Of a DNA stretch of 64,000 nucleotides, positions 26,019 through 34,568 are shown in pieces. The stretch covers positions 2,108,001 through 2,172,000 of the forward strand of contig NZ_CP061913.1 in the NCBI RefSeq assembly GCF_019904175.1, in the 5' to 3' direction. The notes below the pieces were generated by a model. The model made no database searches. It saw nothing but the letters and a program-made list of their open reading frames with translations, and was not told the origin of the DNA. Position numbers and translations under genes: made by a program. Positions within the stretch are counted from its first letter, which is position 1. Each line of letters begins with the position of its first letter. Origin of the DNA: Dactylosporangium vinaceum. GTDB taxonomy: Bacteria > Actinomycetota > Actinomycetes > Mycobacteriales > Micromonosporaceae.

Positions 26019-26022
26019 GTGA
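25894..26022 (+). CDS. 42-codon mini-ORF m4, head-to-tail paralogue remnant
   Basis: Starts in GTGA with the m3 stop and ends in GTGA with the start of D (26019). Product begins VSGSAGGTGLSRPSGC, like the paralogue heads, and ends GLVARVNGDLIGWRVS, like their tails. The whole helix and propeller are missing. Confidence 0.45.
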   Translation: MSGSAGGTGLSRPSGCRGAGVSARGRGLVARVNGDLIGWRVS

Positions 26023-27347
26023 GCGGTCCCGAGCACGGCGGCGGCGTGATCGAGCTCGGTCAGGCCGACTCCTGGGTGCCGGAGGAGACGCCGCGTCCGC
26101 GCCGCGGGCTCTCCGGGCCCGGACGACTGGTGCTCGCGATGCTGGTGCTGGCCGTCGCTGTTGCCGTGCCCGTGCGGTCGGAGCCGGCGCTCGGGGCGCT
26201 CCTGCACATCGGCACCGGGGGCTCCGCGGTGACGCTCGGGGGCGGCCGGATCTACGTCATTCGGGCCGGGCAAGGGCTTGAGGTGTACTCCGCCCACGGC
26301 GCCCGGCTCTGGACGCGCACCCTGAGCGAGGCGCAGCAGCTCGACTACGGCACCGCCGGCGCGACGGTGATCGGCGGCCGGGGCGGGCCGGGCGCGGCCC
26401 TCGACACGGTCACCGTCCTGGACCCGGGCACCGGCGCCGAGCGGTGGACCCGCAGCGGCGTGGCGGCCGCGGGGCGGGCCGGGCGGCTGGTCGTACTGCT
26501 GGACACCAGCCAGTGGCGGGCCGACCCGCCGCTGCCGCCGGTCCACCTGATCGCCGTCGACGAGTCGACCGGGGCGCCGGTGTGGGACGTGCAGGTCCCG
26601 GACGGCTCGATGCCCGAGTACGCGCATGCCGGCGACATCAGCTGGGACCTCACGTCGCTCACCGTGCTGGACCCGGACGGGACCCTGCGCGAGTACGACC
26701 TGGGGACCGGCGCGGTCGCGCGCACCAGCCACCTGCAGCGGCCCGGCGGCCCGATCGGGTCGGTCACGCTCGGCCCGGGCGGGCGGCAGGTCGCGGTGGC
26801 CGGTACCGAGGTCGGGGCGGGCGAGCAGGTGTACGACCGCGCGACCGGGCGACTTCTGTGGCAGGTCGATGACAGAGAGTATCGGCTGGACCCGTGCGCG
26901 CCGCAGCTCTGGTGCCGTCCGGACGGCGGAAAGCTGCTCGCGTACGACGCCGCCACCGGGCGGGAGGCGTGGCGGGTGGACGGCTTCGACACCGTCCTGG
27001 CCGCCGAGGGCGGTGCGCTGGCACTTGGCAGTCTGGGCCGGATGGACGCCGTCACGGGCGCCACCGTCCTCGTGGTCGACGCCCGCACGGGCGCGGTGCG
27101 GGCCCGGCTCGACGGCTGGCATCCGGTGCCGGTCCAGGGCGGCGGCGTCGTCGTGTGGCACCGGCCGGAGGGGGAGCTGACGGCCACCGTGGGGCTGCTG
27201 AACCCGGCCAGCGGAGCGGTAGCCGTCTCCGGCACCGGCGACGGGTGGGGCGGCCAGCCGTCCTGCGCCGCCGACGACCGCATCGTGGCCTGCGGTGTCG
27301 CCGGTGACCTGACCGCCTGGCCCCGCCCGGCGGCGGCCCGACCCTAG
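26019..27347 (+). CDS. Membrane-anchored beta-propeller protein, paralogue D
   Basis: 442 residues: head VSGPEHGGG, motif VIELGQADSW, helix LVLAMLVLAVAVAVPV, then propeller with LDPGTGAERW, VDESTGAPVW, YDRATGRLLW and YDAATGREAW. Cysteine pairs PCAPQLWC and SCAADDRIVAC. The tail AGDLTAWPRPAAARP is slightly extended. GTG 26019 overlaps the m4 stop. The chain of GTGA overlaps ends here, with a TAG stop followed by a 308-bp gap. The propeller is expected outside the membrane, on or in the cell wall. Confidence 0.88.
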   Translation: MSGPEHGGGVIELGQADSWVPEETPRPRRGLSGPGRLVLAMLVLAVAVAVPVRSEPALGALLHIGTGGSAVTLGGGRIYVIRAGQGLEVYSAHGARLWTRTLSEAQQLDYGTAGATVIGGRGGPGAALDTVTVLDPGTGAERWTRSGVAAAGRAGRLVVLLDTSQWRADPPLPPVHLIAVDESTGAPVWDVQVPDGSMPEYAHAGDISWDLTSLTVLDPDGTLREYDLGTGAVARTSHLQRPGGPIGSVTLGPGGRQVAVAGTEVGAGEQVYDRATGRLLWQVDDREYRLDPCAPQLWCRPDGGKLLAYDAATGREAWRVDGFDTVLAAEGGALALGSLGRMDAVTGATVLVVDARTGAVRARLDGWHPVPVQGGGVVVWHRPEGELTATVGLLNPASGAVAVSGTGDGWGGQPSCAADDRIVACGVAGDLTAWPRPAAARP

Positions 27348-27655
27348 CGGTCGACGGCGGCCACGCGCCGCGACCGCGCCCGCGGGCAGCGGCTTCCCGA
27401 TGACCCGGCGCCGGAGTCTGACCGCGATGGCAGGTCGCGGGCAGTGGGCGATGGCAGGTGGGCGATGGCCGGCGGCGGGCGACGGCGGGGCGGCCGGCGT
27501 TGGGCGATGAGCGGTGGCAGTGCGGCCGGCGGTGGGCGGTGGGCGGTGGCAGGGCGGTGGGCGGTGGCCACTGGATCGGTTTTGGCCTGCGGTGGCGGCG
27601 GTGACCTGACCGTCCGGCCCTTTCCGGCGGTCGGCGGCGCCAGCAGAATGGGAGT
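27348..27655 (+). other. Gap between paralogues D and E: G-rich tract and a 3'-end remnant
   Basis: Contains a low-complexity tract built of GGTGGGCGATG/GGTGGGCGG motifs (about 27430-27570), including G3-N4-G3-N8-G3-N4-G3 at 27534-27561, which could fold as a relaxed G-quadruplex. At 27584-27640 lies a degenerate copy of the 3' end of D (GGCCTGCGGTGGCGGCGGTG..., reading GGGGDLTVRPFP). No intact gene seen. Confidence 0.6.
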
Positions 27656-29008
27656 GTGCCGCCGAGCACGTTGCCCGCCGCCGCTGATGGCGTCCCCGTC
27701 GCCGTGATCGAGCTGGGGGACGTCGCGGAGTCGTGGGATGCCGACCTCGACGGGGGGCCGGTCGGGCTGCCCCGGGGGTGGGGGCTGCTGCTGAGTCTCG
27801 GGCTGGTGCTGTCGCTCGTCTCGGCCGTGCCGCTGCGGGAGACGGTGACGGAGCTTGCCCGGCAGCCGCTGCGCAACGGCGCGTTTCAGCTGGCCGGAGA
27901 CGTGCTGCTGGTGCTCGAGAGCGATCGGACGCCCACGCCGGTCGAGGCGTTCGACGGGGGTGGGGACGCGCCGCGGTGGACGTTCACGCCGGACGGGCTG
28001 TCGACGCTCGCCTACGCCTCCGCGGCGCCCGGGGACGTCGTCGTGCTGTGGCCCGATCTGTGCCGGTCCGGGGTCACGGGGACGACCGTCGGTGTGGACC
28101 GGCGCAGCGGGCGGGTCGTGTGGCAGGTGCCGGGCGTGCCGGTGCGGACCGCGGCCGCCGTGCCGGGGACCGTCGTCATGCGCAGCCTCTGGTCGGACGG
28201 GTGCGGCGCGCTGGCGGCGGGGGCGCCGATCGGCGGCGCGCTGCGGTGGCAGGACCTCGGGGCCGGGGGCGCGGTGCGGTGGGAGGTGCCGGTCGAGGCG
28301 GGCACGCGGGTGGCCGTCGACTCGGCCGAGAGCGGTGCCGGCTGGGCGGCGCTCACCGATCGGGACGGGGCGATAAGCATCGCCGACTTCGCGACCGGGC
28401 GGCGGGCGGCGGCCGGGGCGCTGCGGGCCGGGCCGGGAGAGCTCGTGGCGGCGGCCGGAGACCTGCTCGTCATCGCCGGCATTGACGGGCGGGCGGATGT
28501 GTCGGTGCTCAGGGCGTACAGACGCGGCGTTTGGGATGTGCCGATCTGGCAGGTGAGTGTGCCCACTGGGGCGGCGTCCGGGCGGACCGACAGGTTCACC
28601 GTGCGGCCGTGCGGGCCGGTGCTGTGCGTGGCCGGGCAGCGCACGATGGTGCTCGATCCGGCGACCGGGGCGGTGCGCTGGACGCCGGGGGTGCGCGCGG
28701 AGCTGGTGGCCGCGCCGGGCGGGCGGCTGGCCACGGCCGGGTCGCCCTCGTCGGCGCTGCTCGACCCGGTGACCGGGCACGCCACCGCCGCGCTGCCGGG
28801 GTGGTCGCCGCTCGGCGCGGACGCGACCCGGATGCTGCTCGGGACCGCCGCGGGCGCGGACGCGACGCTGCTCGGCTGGCGGGACGGTGACCGGGTGGCC
28901 CCGCTCGGGACCGTCGAGGGGCGCCTCATCGCCTGCGCGCTCGACGGTCCGCGGCTGGCCTGCTCCACCGACTCCGACGAGGTGGTGCTCCTTCGACTGG
29001 CGACCTAG
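27656..29008 (+). CDS. Membrane-anchored beta-propeller protein, paralogue E
   Basis: 450 residues: longer head (VPPSTLPAAADGVPVA), motif VIELGDVAESW, helix GLLLSLGLVLSLVSAVPL, propeller. Signatures: VDRRSGRVVW, LDPATGAVRW. Cysteine pairs PCGPVLC (C-x4-C) and ACALDGPRLAC (C-x8-C), plus an extra pair (DLCRSG, DGCGAL) shared in kind with paralogue F. It ends EVVLLRLAT, so the WRxP tail is diverged. CAGAAT lies 6 nt before GTG 27656, compatible with its own leaderless promoter. It forms a subgroup with F. Confidence 0.87.
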   Translation: MPPSTLPAAADGVPVAVIELGDVAESWDADLDGGPVGLPRGWGLLLSLGLVLSLVSAVPLRETVTELARQPLRNGAFQLAGDVLLVLESDRTPTPVEAFDGGGDAPRWTFTPDGLSTLAYASAAPGDVVVLWPDLCRSGVTGTTVGVDRRSGRVVWQVPGVPVRTAAAVPGTVVMRSLWSDGCGALAAGAPIGGALRWQDLGAGGAVRWEVPVEAGTRVAVDSAESGAGWAALTDRDGAISIADFATGRRAAAGALRAGPGELVAAAGDLLVIAGIDGRADVSVLRAYRRGVWDVPIWQVSVPTGAASGRTDRFTVRPCGPVLCVAGQRTMVLDPATGAVRWTPGVRAELVAAPGGRLATAGSPSSALLDPVTGHATAALPGWSPLGADATRMLLGTAAGADATLLGWRDGDRVAPLGTVEGRLIACALDGPRLACSTDSDEVVLLRLAT

Positions 29009-29032
29009 GCCGGCAGCGGGGACGCTTGGAGC

Positions 29033-30421
29033 GTGGGCGAACTGATCGATCTCGGTGAATCACACGGGGCTGTCGACGGTGACGCGCTGCTCGAGTGGCC
29101 GCCGCCGCGGACCGCGCGTAGCCGGCAGTGGCCGATCGTGCTCATGCTGACGTTCGTGATCCTGTTCGCCACCGCGTCGCGGCCCGGGAGCGCGATCGAG
29201 GAGGCGGGCACGCTCGTCGAGCACACCTCGGCCCTCGTCGCCGATCGCAACGCCGTCTACGCCATGCGGGAGGAGCCCGCGCTCACCGCGTTCGACTGGA
29301 CCACCGGTCGGGCGAAGTGGACCCGCTCCCTGGCCGGTGACGCCGGAGGGCAGGCGTGGCTGGCCGCCGACCGGGCGTACGTGCGGCACCGGCCCTGCAC
29401 CGCGACTGTCGGCTGGAGCCTGGAGCGGCTCGACCCGGAGACGGGGCGGCAGCTGTGGTCGCGCGGAGGCGCGCCGGTCGCCGTCGTCGCCGGGCCGGCC
29501 GGGTCGGCGCCGGGGCTGCTCACCGTCGACGACCGGGCCGCCGTCTGCCCGCCGGTCGTCCCGGGCCGCAACGCCCAGCCCACGACAGTGCACCTGGCCG
29601 GGGTCGACGCCGAGAACGGCGACATCCGGTGGGCGTTCGACCTGGCCGCCGGGGCCCGCGTGGTCGTGCCCGACGTGCCCGGGAGCGGCTGGTTCGCTGC
29701 CTGGTTTCCGGGCGGCCGGGCCGAGGTGCGCAGCACCGTCACCGGCGGCGTGACGGCCGTGGCCCAGGTGCCGGAGCTGGCCGACACCCCGCCCACCAGT
29801 GTCCGGATCGTCGGCGACCGGCTGGTCATCGTCGCGGTCCGCGCGGACGGGGCACTGATCACGACGTACACCGGCAGCGATTTGCAGTATCAATGGCACA
29901 CCCTGTTCACCTCGGCCGAGCAGGCCCCCATCGCGGAGCTGGCCTACGGGCCGGTGGTGGTGGCGTGCGGCCCGATGATCTGCGTGCCGAACTGGCGCGA
30001 CCTCGCCGTCCTCGACCCGGCCACGGGTGCGGAGGTGTGGCGCCGCCCGGTCCAGCTCGACGCGGCCGGCCCCGGCGCCCTTGTCGCCCGCGACCGCGAG
30101 GACTTCACGCACGTGCGGATCATCGACTGGCACTCCGGCGATGACCGGGCCGACCTCGCGGGCTGGGCCGTGGTGCCGGCGGCCAGTGAAGGCGCTGACG
30201 GCTCGGACGACGACGACATCGGCTTCGCGCCGGTCGGCTCCGCCCTCGTGCAGCACCCCGAGGGCGACGGCGCCCGGGTGGCCCGCATCGACCTGCGCAC
30301 GGGCGCGATCACGCCGCTCGGCCTGGTCACCCCGATCCCGTCGCGCTGCGCCGTGCGCCACCACCGCCTGGTCTGCGTGGCCGGCGGCGACGCGGTGCGG
30401 CTCTGGCGGTTGCCCGGGTAG
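29033..30421 (+). CDS. Membrane-anchored beta-propeller protein, paralogue F
   Basis: 462 residues: head VGELIDLGESHG with the Trp of the motif displaced to LLEW, helix WPIVLMLTFVILFATA, propeller. Signatures: FDWTTGRAKW, LDPETGRQLW, LDPATGAEVW. Cysteine pairs ACGPMIC (C-x4-C) and RCAVRHHRLVC (C-x8-C); extra cysteines RPCTAT and AVCPPV. Tail AVRLWRLPG. It follows E by 24 bp with GGAGC before the GTG. The response regulator starts 81 bp downstream, so the two-component system may sense or control this array. Confidence 0.87.
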   Translation: MGELIDLGESHGAVDGDALLEWPPPRTARSRQWPIVLMLTFVILFATASRPGSAIEEAGTLVEHTSALVADRNAVYAMREEPALTAFDWTTGRAKWTRSLAGDAGGQAWLAADRAYVRHRPCTATVGWSLERLDPETGRQLWSRGGAPVAVVAGPAGSAPGLLTVDDRAAVCPPVVPGRNAQPTTVHLAGVDAENGDIRWAFDLAAGARVVVPDVPGSGWFAAWFPGGRAEVRSTVTGGVTAVAQVPELADTPPTSVRIVGDRLVIVAVRADGALITTYTGSDLQYQWHTLFTSAEQAPIAELAYGPVVVACGPMICVPNWRDLAVLDPATGAEVWRRPVQLDAAGPGALVARDREDFTHVRIIDWHSGDDRADLAGWAVVPAASEGADGSDDDDIGFAPVGSALVQHPEGDGARVARIDLRTGAITPLGLVTPIPSRCAVRHHRLVCVAGGDAVRLWRLPG

Positions 30422-30502
30422 CTACCCTGGCCCCGGGGCTTTCACCGGGACTTCACGTCCGCTGCCCCAGACTGTTCCGGATCGGCTGGGGGTGAGCAGG
30501 GC

Positions 30503-31168
30503 GTGCGCGTGCTGGTGATCGAGGACGAGACGAATCTGGCCGACGCGATCGTCCGAGGGCTGCGGCGGCAGGGGATGGCCGTCGACGTCGCCTACGACGG
30601 GACCAGCGGCCACGAGATGGCGATGGTCACCCGCTACGACGTCGTGGTGCTCGACCGGGACCTGCCGGGCGTGCACGGCGACGACATCTGCGCCGACCTG
30701 GTCGCCTCGGGGGCGCTGACCCGGGTGCTGATGCTGACCGCCAGCGGCAGCGTCGCCGACCGGGTCGAGGGCCTGCAGATCGGGGCCGACGACTACCTGC
30801 CGAAGCCGTTCGCGTTCGACGAGCTCGTCGCCCGGGTGCAGGCGCTGGGCCGGCGGGCCACCCCGGCCGCGCCGCCGGTGCTGACAATCGGTGATCTTGT
30901 ACTCGACCAGGCCAAACGGGTCGCAACGCGGGCCGGGCAGCCGCTGGACCTGACCCGCAAGGAGTTCGGACTGCTGGAGGAGCTGCTCAAGGCCCGGGGC
31001 GCTGTCGTGTCGAGCGAGGAGCTCCTGGAGCGCGTCTGGGACGCCAACGCCGACCCGTTCACGACGACCGTGCGGGTGACGATGATGACGCTGCGCAAGA
31101 AGCTCGGCGACCCGGCGCTCATCGAGACGGTCGTCGGCGCCGGGTATCGGACGCGGCCACCGCAATGA
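30503..31168 (+). CDS. OmpR-family response regulator
   Basis: 221 residues. Receiver domain (1-115) with acidic pocket Glu7-Asp8, phospho-acceptor Asp51 (VVVLDRDLPG), and Lys100 (YLPKPF). DNA-binding winged helix (about 125-220) with LTRKEFGLLEELLKARG and VRVTMMTLRKKLG. GTG 30503 begins MRVLVIEDE; GGGGGTGAG lies upstream. It overlaps the histidine kinase start by ATGA (31165), so the pair is a classical two-component system. Targets are unknown; the adjacent propeller array and the downstream diguanylate cyclase are the nearest candidates. Confidence 0.95.
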   Translation: MRVLVIEDETNLADAIVRGLRRQGMAVDVAYDGTSGHEMAMVTRYDVVVLDRDLPGVHGDDICADLVASGALTRVLMLTASGSVADRVEGLQIGADDYLPKPFAFDELVARVQALGRRATPAAPPVLTIGDLVLDQAKRVATRAGQPLDLTRKEFGLLEELLKARGAVVSSEELLERVWDANADPFTTTVRVTMMTLRKKLGDPALIETVVGAGYRTRPPQ

Positions 31169-32403
31169 CCATCTACGACGCGCGCCGCACCGCGATCTTC
31201 CGCCCCACCCTGCGCCTGCGGCTCACGCTGCTCAACGGCATCCTGCTCGTGGGGGCCGGGCTGGTGCTGGTGGTGCTGGCGTACATCCTCGTCGACGGCG
31301 CGCTGAAGCCGGCCGACCAGCTCCAGCACGGCACGACGGTGGTGCTGCAGGACGGCCGCGAGGTCGACGCGCACACCTGGCAGGAGGAGCTCGTCGACTC
31401 GGCCGAGTGGGAGCTGCTGACCCGGGGCAGCCTGGCCCTGCTGCTCATCGGCGCGGTCGGGGTGGCCGGCGCCTACGTGGTGGCCGGGCGCTCGCTGCGG
31501 CCGCTGCAGCGGGTCACGACCACGGCCCGGCGCCTCTCCGGTGAGTCCATGGACGCCCGGATCAGCTACGACGGCGCCGACGACGAGGTGGCCGAGCTGG
31601 CCAAGACGTTCGACGCGATGCTGGACCGGATAGCCGGGGCGTTCGAGACCCAGAAGCGCTTCGTCGCCAACGCGTCCCACGAGCTGCGCACGCCGCTGGC
31701 GGTCATGCGGACCGAGGTGGACGTGACGATGGCGGACCCGGACGCCGACGTGGAGGAGTACCGCCGCATGGCCACCGTCGTGCGCGACGCCTCGATGCGG
31801 GCCAACGCGCTCGTCGAGTCGCTGCTGCTGCTGGCCCGCACGGAGGCCCAGGCCGGGCGGCGGCTCGGCCGGAAGGTCGACGCGGACCTGGCCACCGGGG
31901 TCACTGTCGCGCTGTCGGCGATGGGCCGGGAGATCCAGCGGGTCAAGCTCGACGTCACGACCGAGCTGGCCCCGGCCGGCGTGGTCGGCGACCCGGCCCT
32001 GCTGGAGCGGCTGGCCGGCAACCTGATCGAGAACGCGGTCCGGTACAACCACCTGGCCGGGCGGGTCTGGGTGCGCACCGGCGCCGACGAGACCCTGGCC
32101 TGGCTGGTGGTCGGCAACACCGGCTTCGAGGTCGAGCCGGCCGACCTGCCGGCGCTGTTCGAGCCGTTCCGCCGGGGCGGGCGGGAGCGCACCGGCGCCC
32201 GCGGCACCGGCCTGGGCCTGTCGATCGTCCGGGCCATCTGCGAGGCCCACGGCGGCGGCGTGTCGGCGGTCGCCCTCGACGGCGGGGGGCTGGAGGTTAC
32301 CGTGTCCCTGCCCGCCGCGGCCGTCACTCCCGTGCTTTCCGGTACCGCGCCGGTTGTGACGGGCGGCACACCCGCTCAGCCCACACCGGTTGCGCGCCGA
32401 TGA
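31165..32403 (+). CDS. HAMP-domain sensor histidine kinase
   Basis: 412 residues: two membrane helices (about 21-45 and 88-108) around a small ~45-residue extracytoplasmic loop, HAMP (about 108-160), HisKA with phospho-acceptor His172 (NASHELRTPL), and HATPase_c with NLIENAVRYN (N box), the G1 position altered to VGNTGF rather than DNG, and GTGLGLSIV (G2). The altered G1 box is unusual, and catalytic strength is uncertain. The short sensor loop suggests a membrane or protein-partner signal. Co-translated with the response regulator. Confidence 0.93.
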   Translation: MTIYDARRTAIFRPTLRLRLTLLNGILLVGAGLVLVVLAYILVDGALKPADQLQHGTTVVLQDGREVDAHTWQEELVDSAEWELLTRGSLALLLIGAVGVAGAYVVAGRSLRPLQRVTTTARRLSGESMDARISYDGADDEVAELAKTFDAMLDRIAGAFETQKRFVANASHELRTPLAVMRTEVDVTMADPDADVEEYRRMATVVRDASMRANALVESLLLLARTEAQAGRRLGRKVDADLATGVTVALSAMGREIQRVKLDVTTELAPAGVVGDPALLERLAGNLIENAVRYNHLAGRVWVRTGADETLAWLVVGNTGFEVEPADLPALFEPFRRGGRERTGARGTGLGLSIVRAICEAHGGGVSAVALDGGGLEVTVSLPAAAVTPVLSGTAPVVTGGTPAQPTPVARR

Positions 32404-32451
32404 GGTCAGCGTTCTCCCGATAGCGCTGATGGTGGGATGGGGGCGGGGCGA

Positions 32452-34206
32452 ATGCGCCTGCGCAGCTGGCTCGTCGTCGGCATCAGCATGGCCCTGCTGC
32501 TGGCCATCGGGGCCGTCGGCATCTCCGTCAACCGCTCGGCGCTCAACGCCGCCGAGACCGCCCACCGGGCCGACTCGCTGGCCCTGGCCACCAACAACGG
32601 CGGCCTCGCCGCGCAGGTGCTGCTGGTCTCGGCCAGGGACCTCAACGACTTCGTGACGAACCATCCGCTGTCGATGACCCCGCAGGACCCGGGCGACACG
32701 GCGGCGCTGCAGGAGTATGCGAAGAAGTCCGCGAACTTCGGCTACGGCCTGGTCATGACCGACCTCACCGGCAACCCGCTGAACGCGACAGGGCCGGCGA
32801 ACATGTTCCCCGGCACGCTGTCGGCCGGGTTCAAGCCGCTCATCTCGTCGCTGGCCCTGGGCAAGCCCGGGTTCTCCTCGATCATGACGGTGCGGGACAC
32901 GCTCGTGCAGGCCGTGGCCGTGCCCATCGTCGTCGGCAGTGCGCCGGTGGCCATCCTGTACGGTTTCATCCCGCTCGTGCGCAGTCAGCTGCAGGAGTAC
33001 ATCGTCAAACTGAAGGACGACTCGCACGTCTCCATGCTTGTCGACAACGCCGGGATCGTCGGCGCGGCGAGCGACCCGGCGCTGCTGGGGACCCGCGCCG
33101 ACCCGGCCATCACCGCGAAGATCGCGACCACCGAGTCGGTGTTCGTCACCTACTCCGAGCACGGGCACTCGATGATCGCCACCGTCAACGGCGGCCTGCC
33201 CGGCGGCTGGGCCTACGTGCGCACCCAGTCGACGGCCACCTTCGACGGCCCCGTGCGCAGCCGGAGCCTCACGATCAACCTCGCCCTCCTGACGATGCTC
33301 CTCGTCGGCGTGGCCGGTCTCGCGATTCTGGGGTACCGCAGCCAGCTCGTCCGCCGCCGCGCCGAGGAGCGCTTCTCGGCGCTCGTCGAGCACGCCCCCG
33401 ACGTCGTGACGGTCCTCGACAGCGACGGGAAGGTCCTTTATGCCAGCCCCAGCGGTCAGCGCATACTCGGCCTGTCGGCGGTCGGCTCGCCCGTGTTCGA
33501 CCTGATCCACCCGGACGAGCGCCCGCTGGTCCGGGAGCGGTTCGCGGCGCTTGTCCACGACCGGGGCGGCCTGGAGCGGATGCAGGTCCGGGTCCGCCAG
33601 GCGGGCGGCGACCACCGCTGGTTCGACTTCACCGCCTCCAACCAGCTGCACAACCCGGCGCTGGAGGGGATCGTCATCAACGCCCGGGACATCACCGACA
33701 GCCGGGAGATGCAGGACCGGCTGGCCCACGACGCCCACCACGACCCGCTGACCGGCCTTCCCAACCGGCGCCGGCTGCAGCAGAGCCTGGCCGATTCGCT
33801 GGAGTCGGCCCCGGTCGCGGTGCTCTTCGTCGACCTGGACGGGTTCAAGCCGGTCAACGACGAGCTCGGGCACGAGGCCGGCGACGAGCTGCTGCGCCAG
33901 ATCGGGGTGCGGCTGAGCGCGTGCCTGCGCCCGTTCGACGTGCTGGCCCGGGTGGGCGGGGACGAGTTCGTGATCCTGCTGCCGGGGGTGGGGACGGCGG
34001 CGGAGACCGCGGCGGTGACGCAGCGGCTGAAGGCGTGCGCGGACGCGCCGTTCGAGCTGGCCGGGCACGAGGTGCGGATCGGGGCGAGCATCGGCGTGCA
34101 CGTGGCCGCGCCGGGGGAGCACCCGGACGCCGTGCTGCGCACCGCGGACGAGGCGATGTACGCGGTCAAGCACCGCTCCGACCGGGCCGGGCGGCATCGC
34201 GCCTGA
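32452..34206 (+). CDS. Sensor diguanylate cyclase (Cache-like, PAS, GGDEF)
   Basis: 584 residues: helix 1 (about 5-25), an extracytoplasmic sensor of roughly 250 residues that looks like a Cache fold, helix 2 (about 275-295; LLTMLLVGVAGLAILGY), a PAS domain (about 310-420; DVVTVLDSDGKVLYASPS), and GGDEF (about 425-584; RVGGDEFVILLPG). The inhibitory site RxxD is intact five residues before GGDEF (RPFD), so the enzyme should make c-di-GMP and be product inhibited. ATG 32452 has a G-rich SD; ATG 32437 is the alternative. It lies 48 bp after the histidine kinase. No EAL domain. Confidence 0.92.
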   Translation: MRLRSWLVVGISMALLLAIGAVGISVNRSALNAAETAHRADSLALATNNGGLAAQVLLVSARDLNDFVTNHPLSMTPQDPGDTAALQEYAKKSANFGYGLVMTDLTGNPLNATGPANMFPGTLSAGFKPLISSLALGKPGFSSIMTVRDTLVQAVAVPIVVGSAPVAILYGFIPLVRSQLQEYIVKLKDDSHVSMLVDNAGIVGAASDPALLGTRADPAITAKIATTESVFVTYSEHGHSMIATVNGGLPGGWAYVRTQSTATFDGPVRSRSLTINLALLTMLLVGVAGLAILGYRSQLVRRRAEERFSALVEHAPDVVTVLDSDGKVLYASPSGQRILGLSAVGSPVFDLIHPDERPLVRERFAALVHDRGGLERMQVRVRQAGGDHRWFDFTASNQLHNPALEGIVINARDITDSREMQDRLAHDAHHDPLTGLPNRRRLQQSLADSLESAPVAVLFVDLDGFKPVNDELGHEAGDELLRQIGVRLSACLRPFDVLARVGGDEFVILLPGVGTAAETAAVTQRLKACADAPFELAGHEVRIGASIGVHVAAPGEHPDAVLRTADEAMYAVKHRSDRAGRHRA

Positions 34207-34302
34207 CGCTCAGGGGGCCGGTCGGAGCCGGCTCATTCCCGGGCCGGTCCAGGTGGTCGGTGCGGGGCCGGTCCAGGGTGGTCCGGGCCGGCCGCCGGTC
34301 CT

Positions 34303-34434
34303 TTACGGGCTGGCCAGGGCCGGTTCCTTGGCCGGCTCCGCCGGCTTCGCCACGAGGCTGACCGTGAGCGTCGTGCGGACTGCGCCGCGCTGGACGACCT
34401 CGATCGTCAGCGCCGTCACGCGTGTGGGTGTCAC
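34303..34434 (-). CDS. Small 43-residue protein, unknown
   Basis: Not a recognised family. The start GTG at 34434 has a strong SD (AAGGGGA, 4 nt spacing). The product begins MTPTRVTALTIEVVQRGAV and contains LTVSLVAKPAEPAKEP; the alternating hydrophobic residues suggest a beta-strand pair and then a Pro/Ala tail. Third positions are GC-rich as in real genes here. It is divergent from the LysR-type gene across the dyad-rich gap. Conservation in related genomes would be decisive. Confidence 0.45.
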   Translation of the reverse strand: MTPTRVTALTIEVVQRGAVRTTLTVSLVAKPAEPAKEPALASP

Positions 34435-34545
34435 GTGATCCCCTTCGGCTCCGGACCCGCCGCCGTTCACCTGTCTACCGCTCCCGTCCTGCGTGCGCAC
34501 CGTAGTCGCCCATGTCGTACGAACCCGTACGGTTCCATCACTCGG

Positions 34546-34568
34546 CGTAGAGTGATCCACCCTCTACG
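34546..34568. promoter_or_regulatory. Dyad CGTAGAG-N9-CTCTACG
   Basis: Perfect 7-bp arms between the small ORF and the LysR-type gene. It lies about 190 bp upstream of the regulator; it could be an operator for either gene. Confidence 0.35.
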
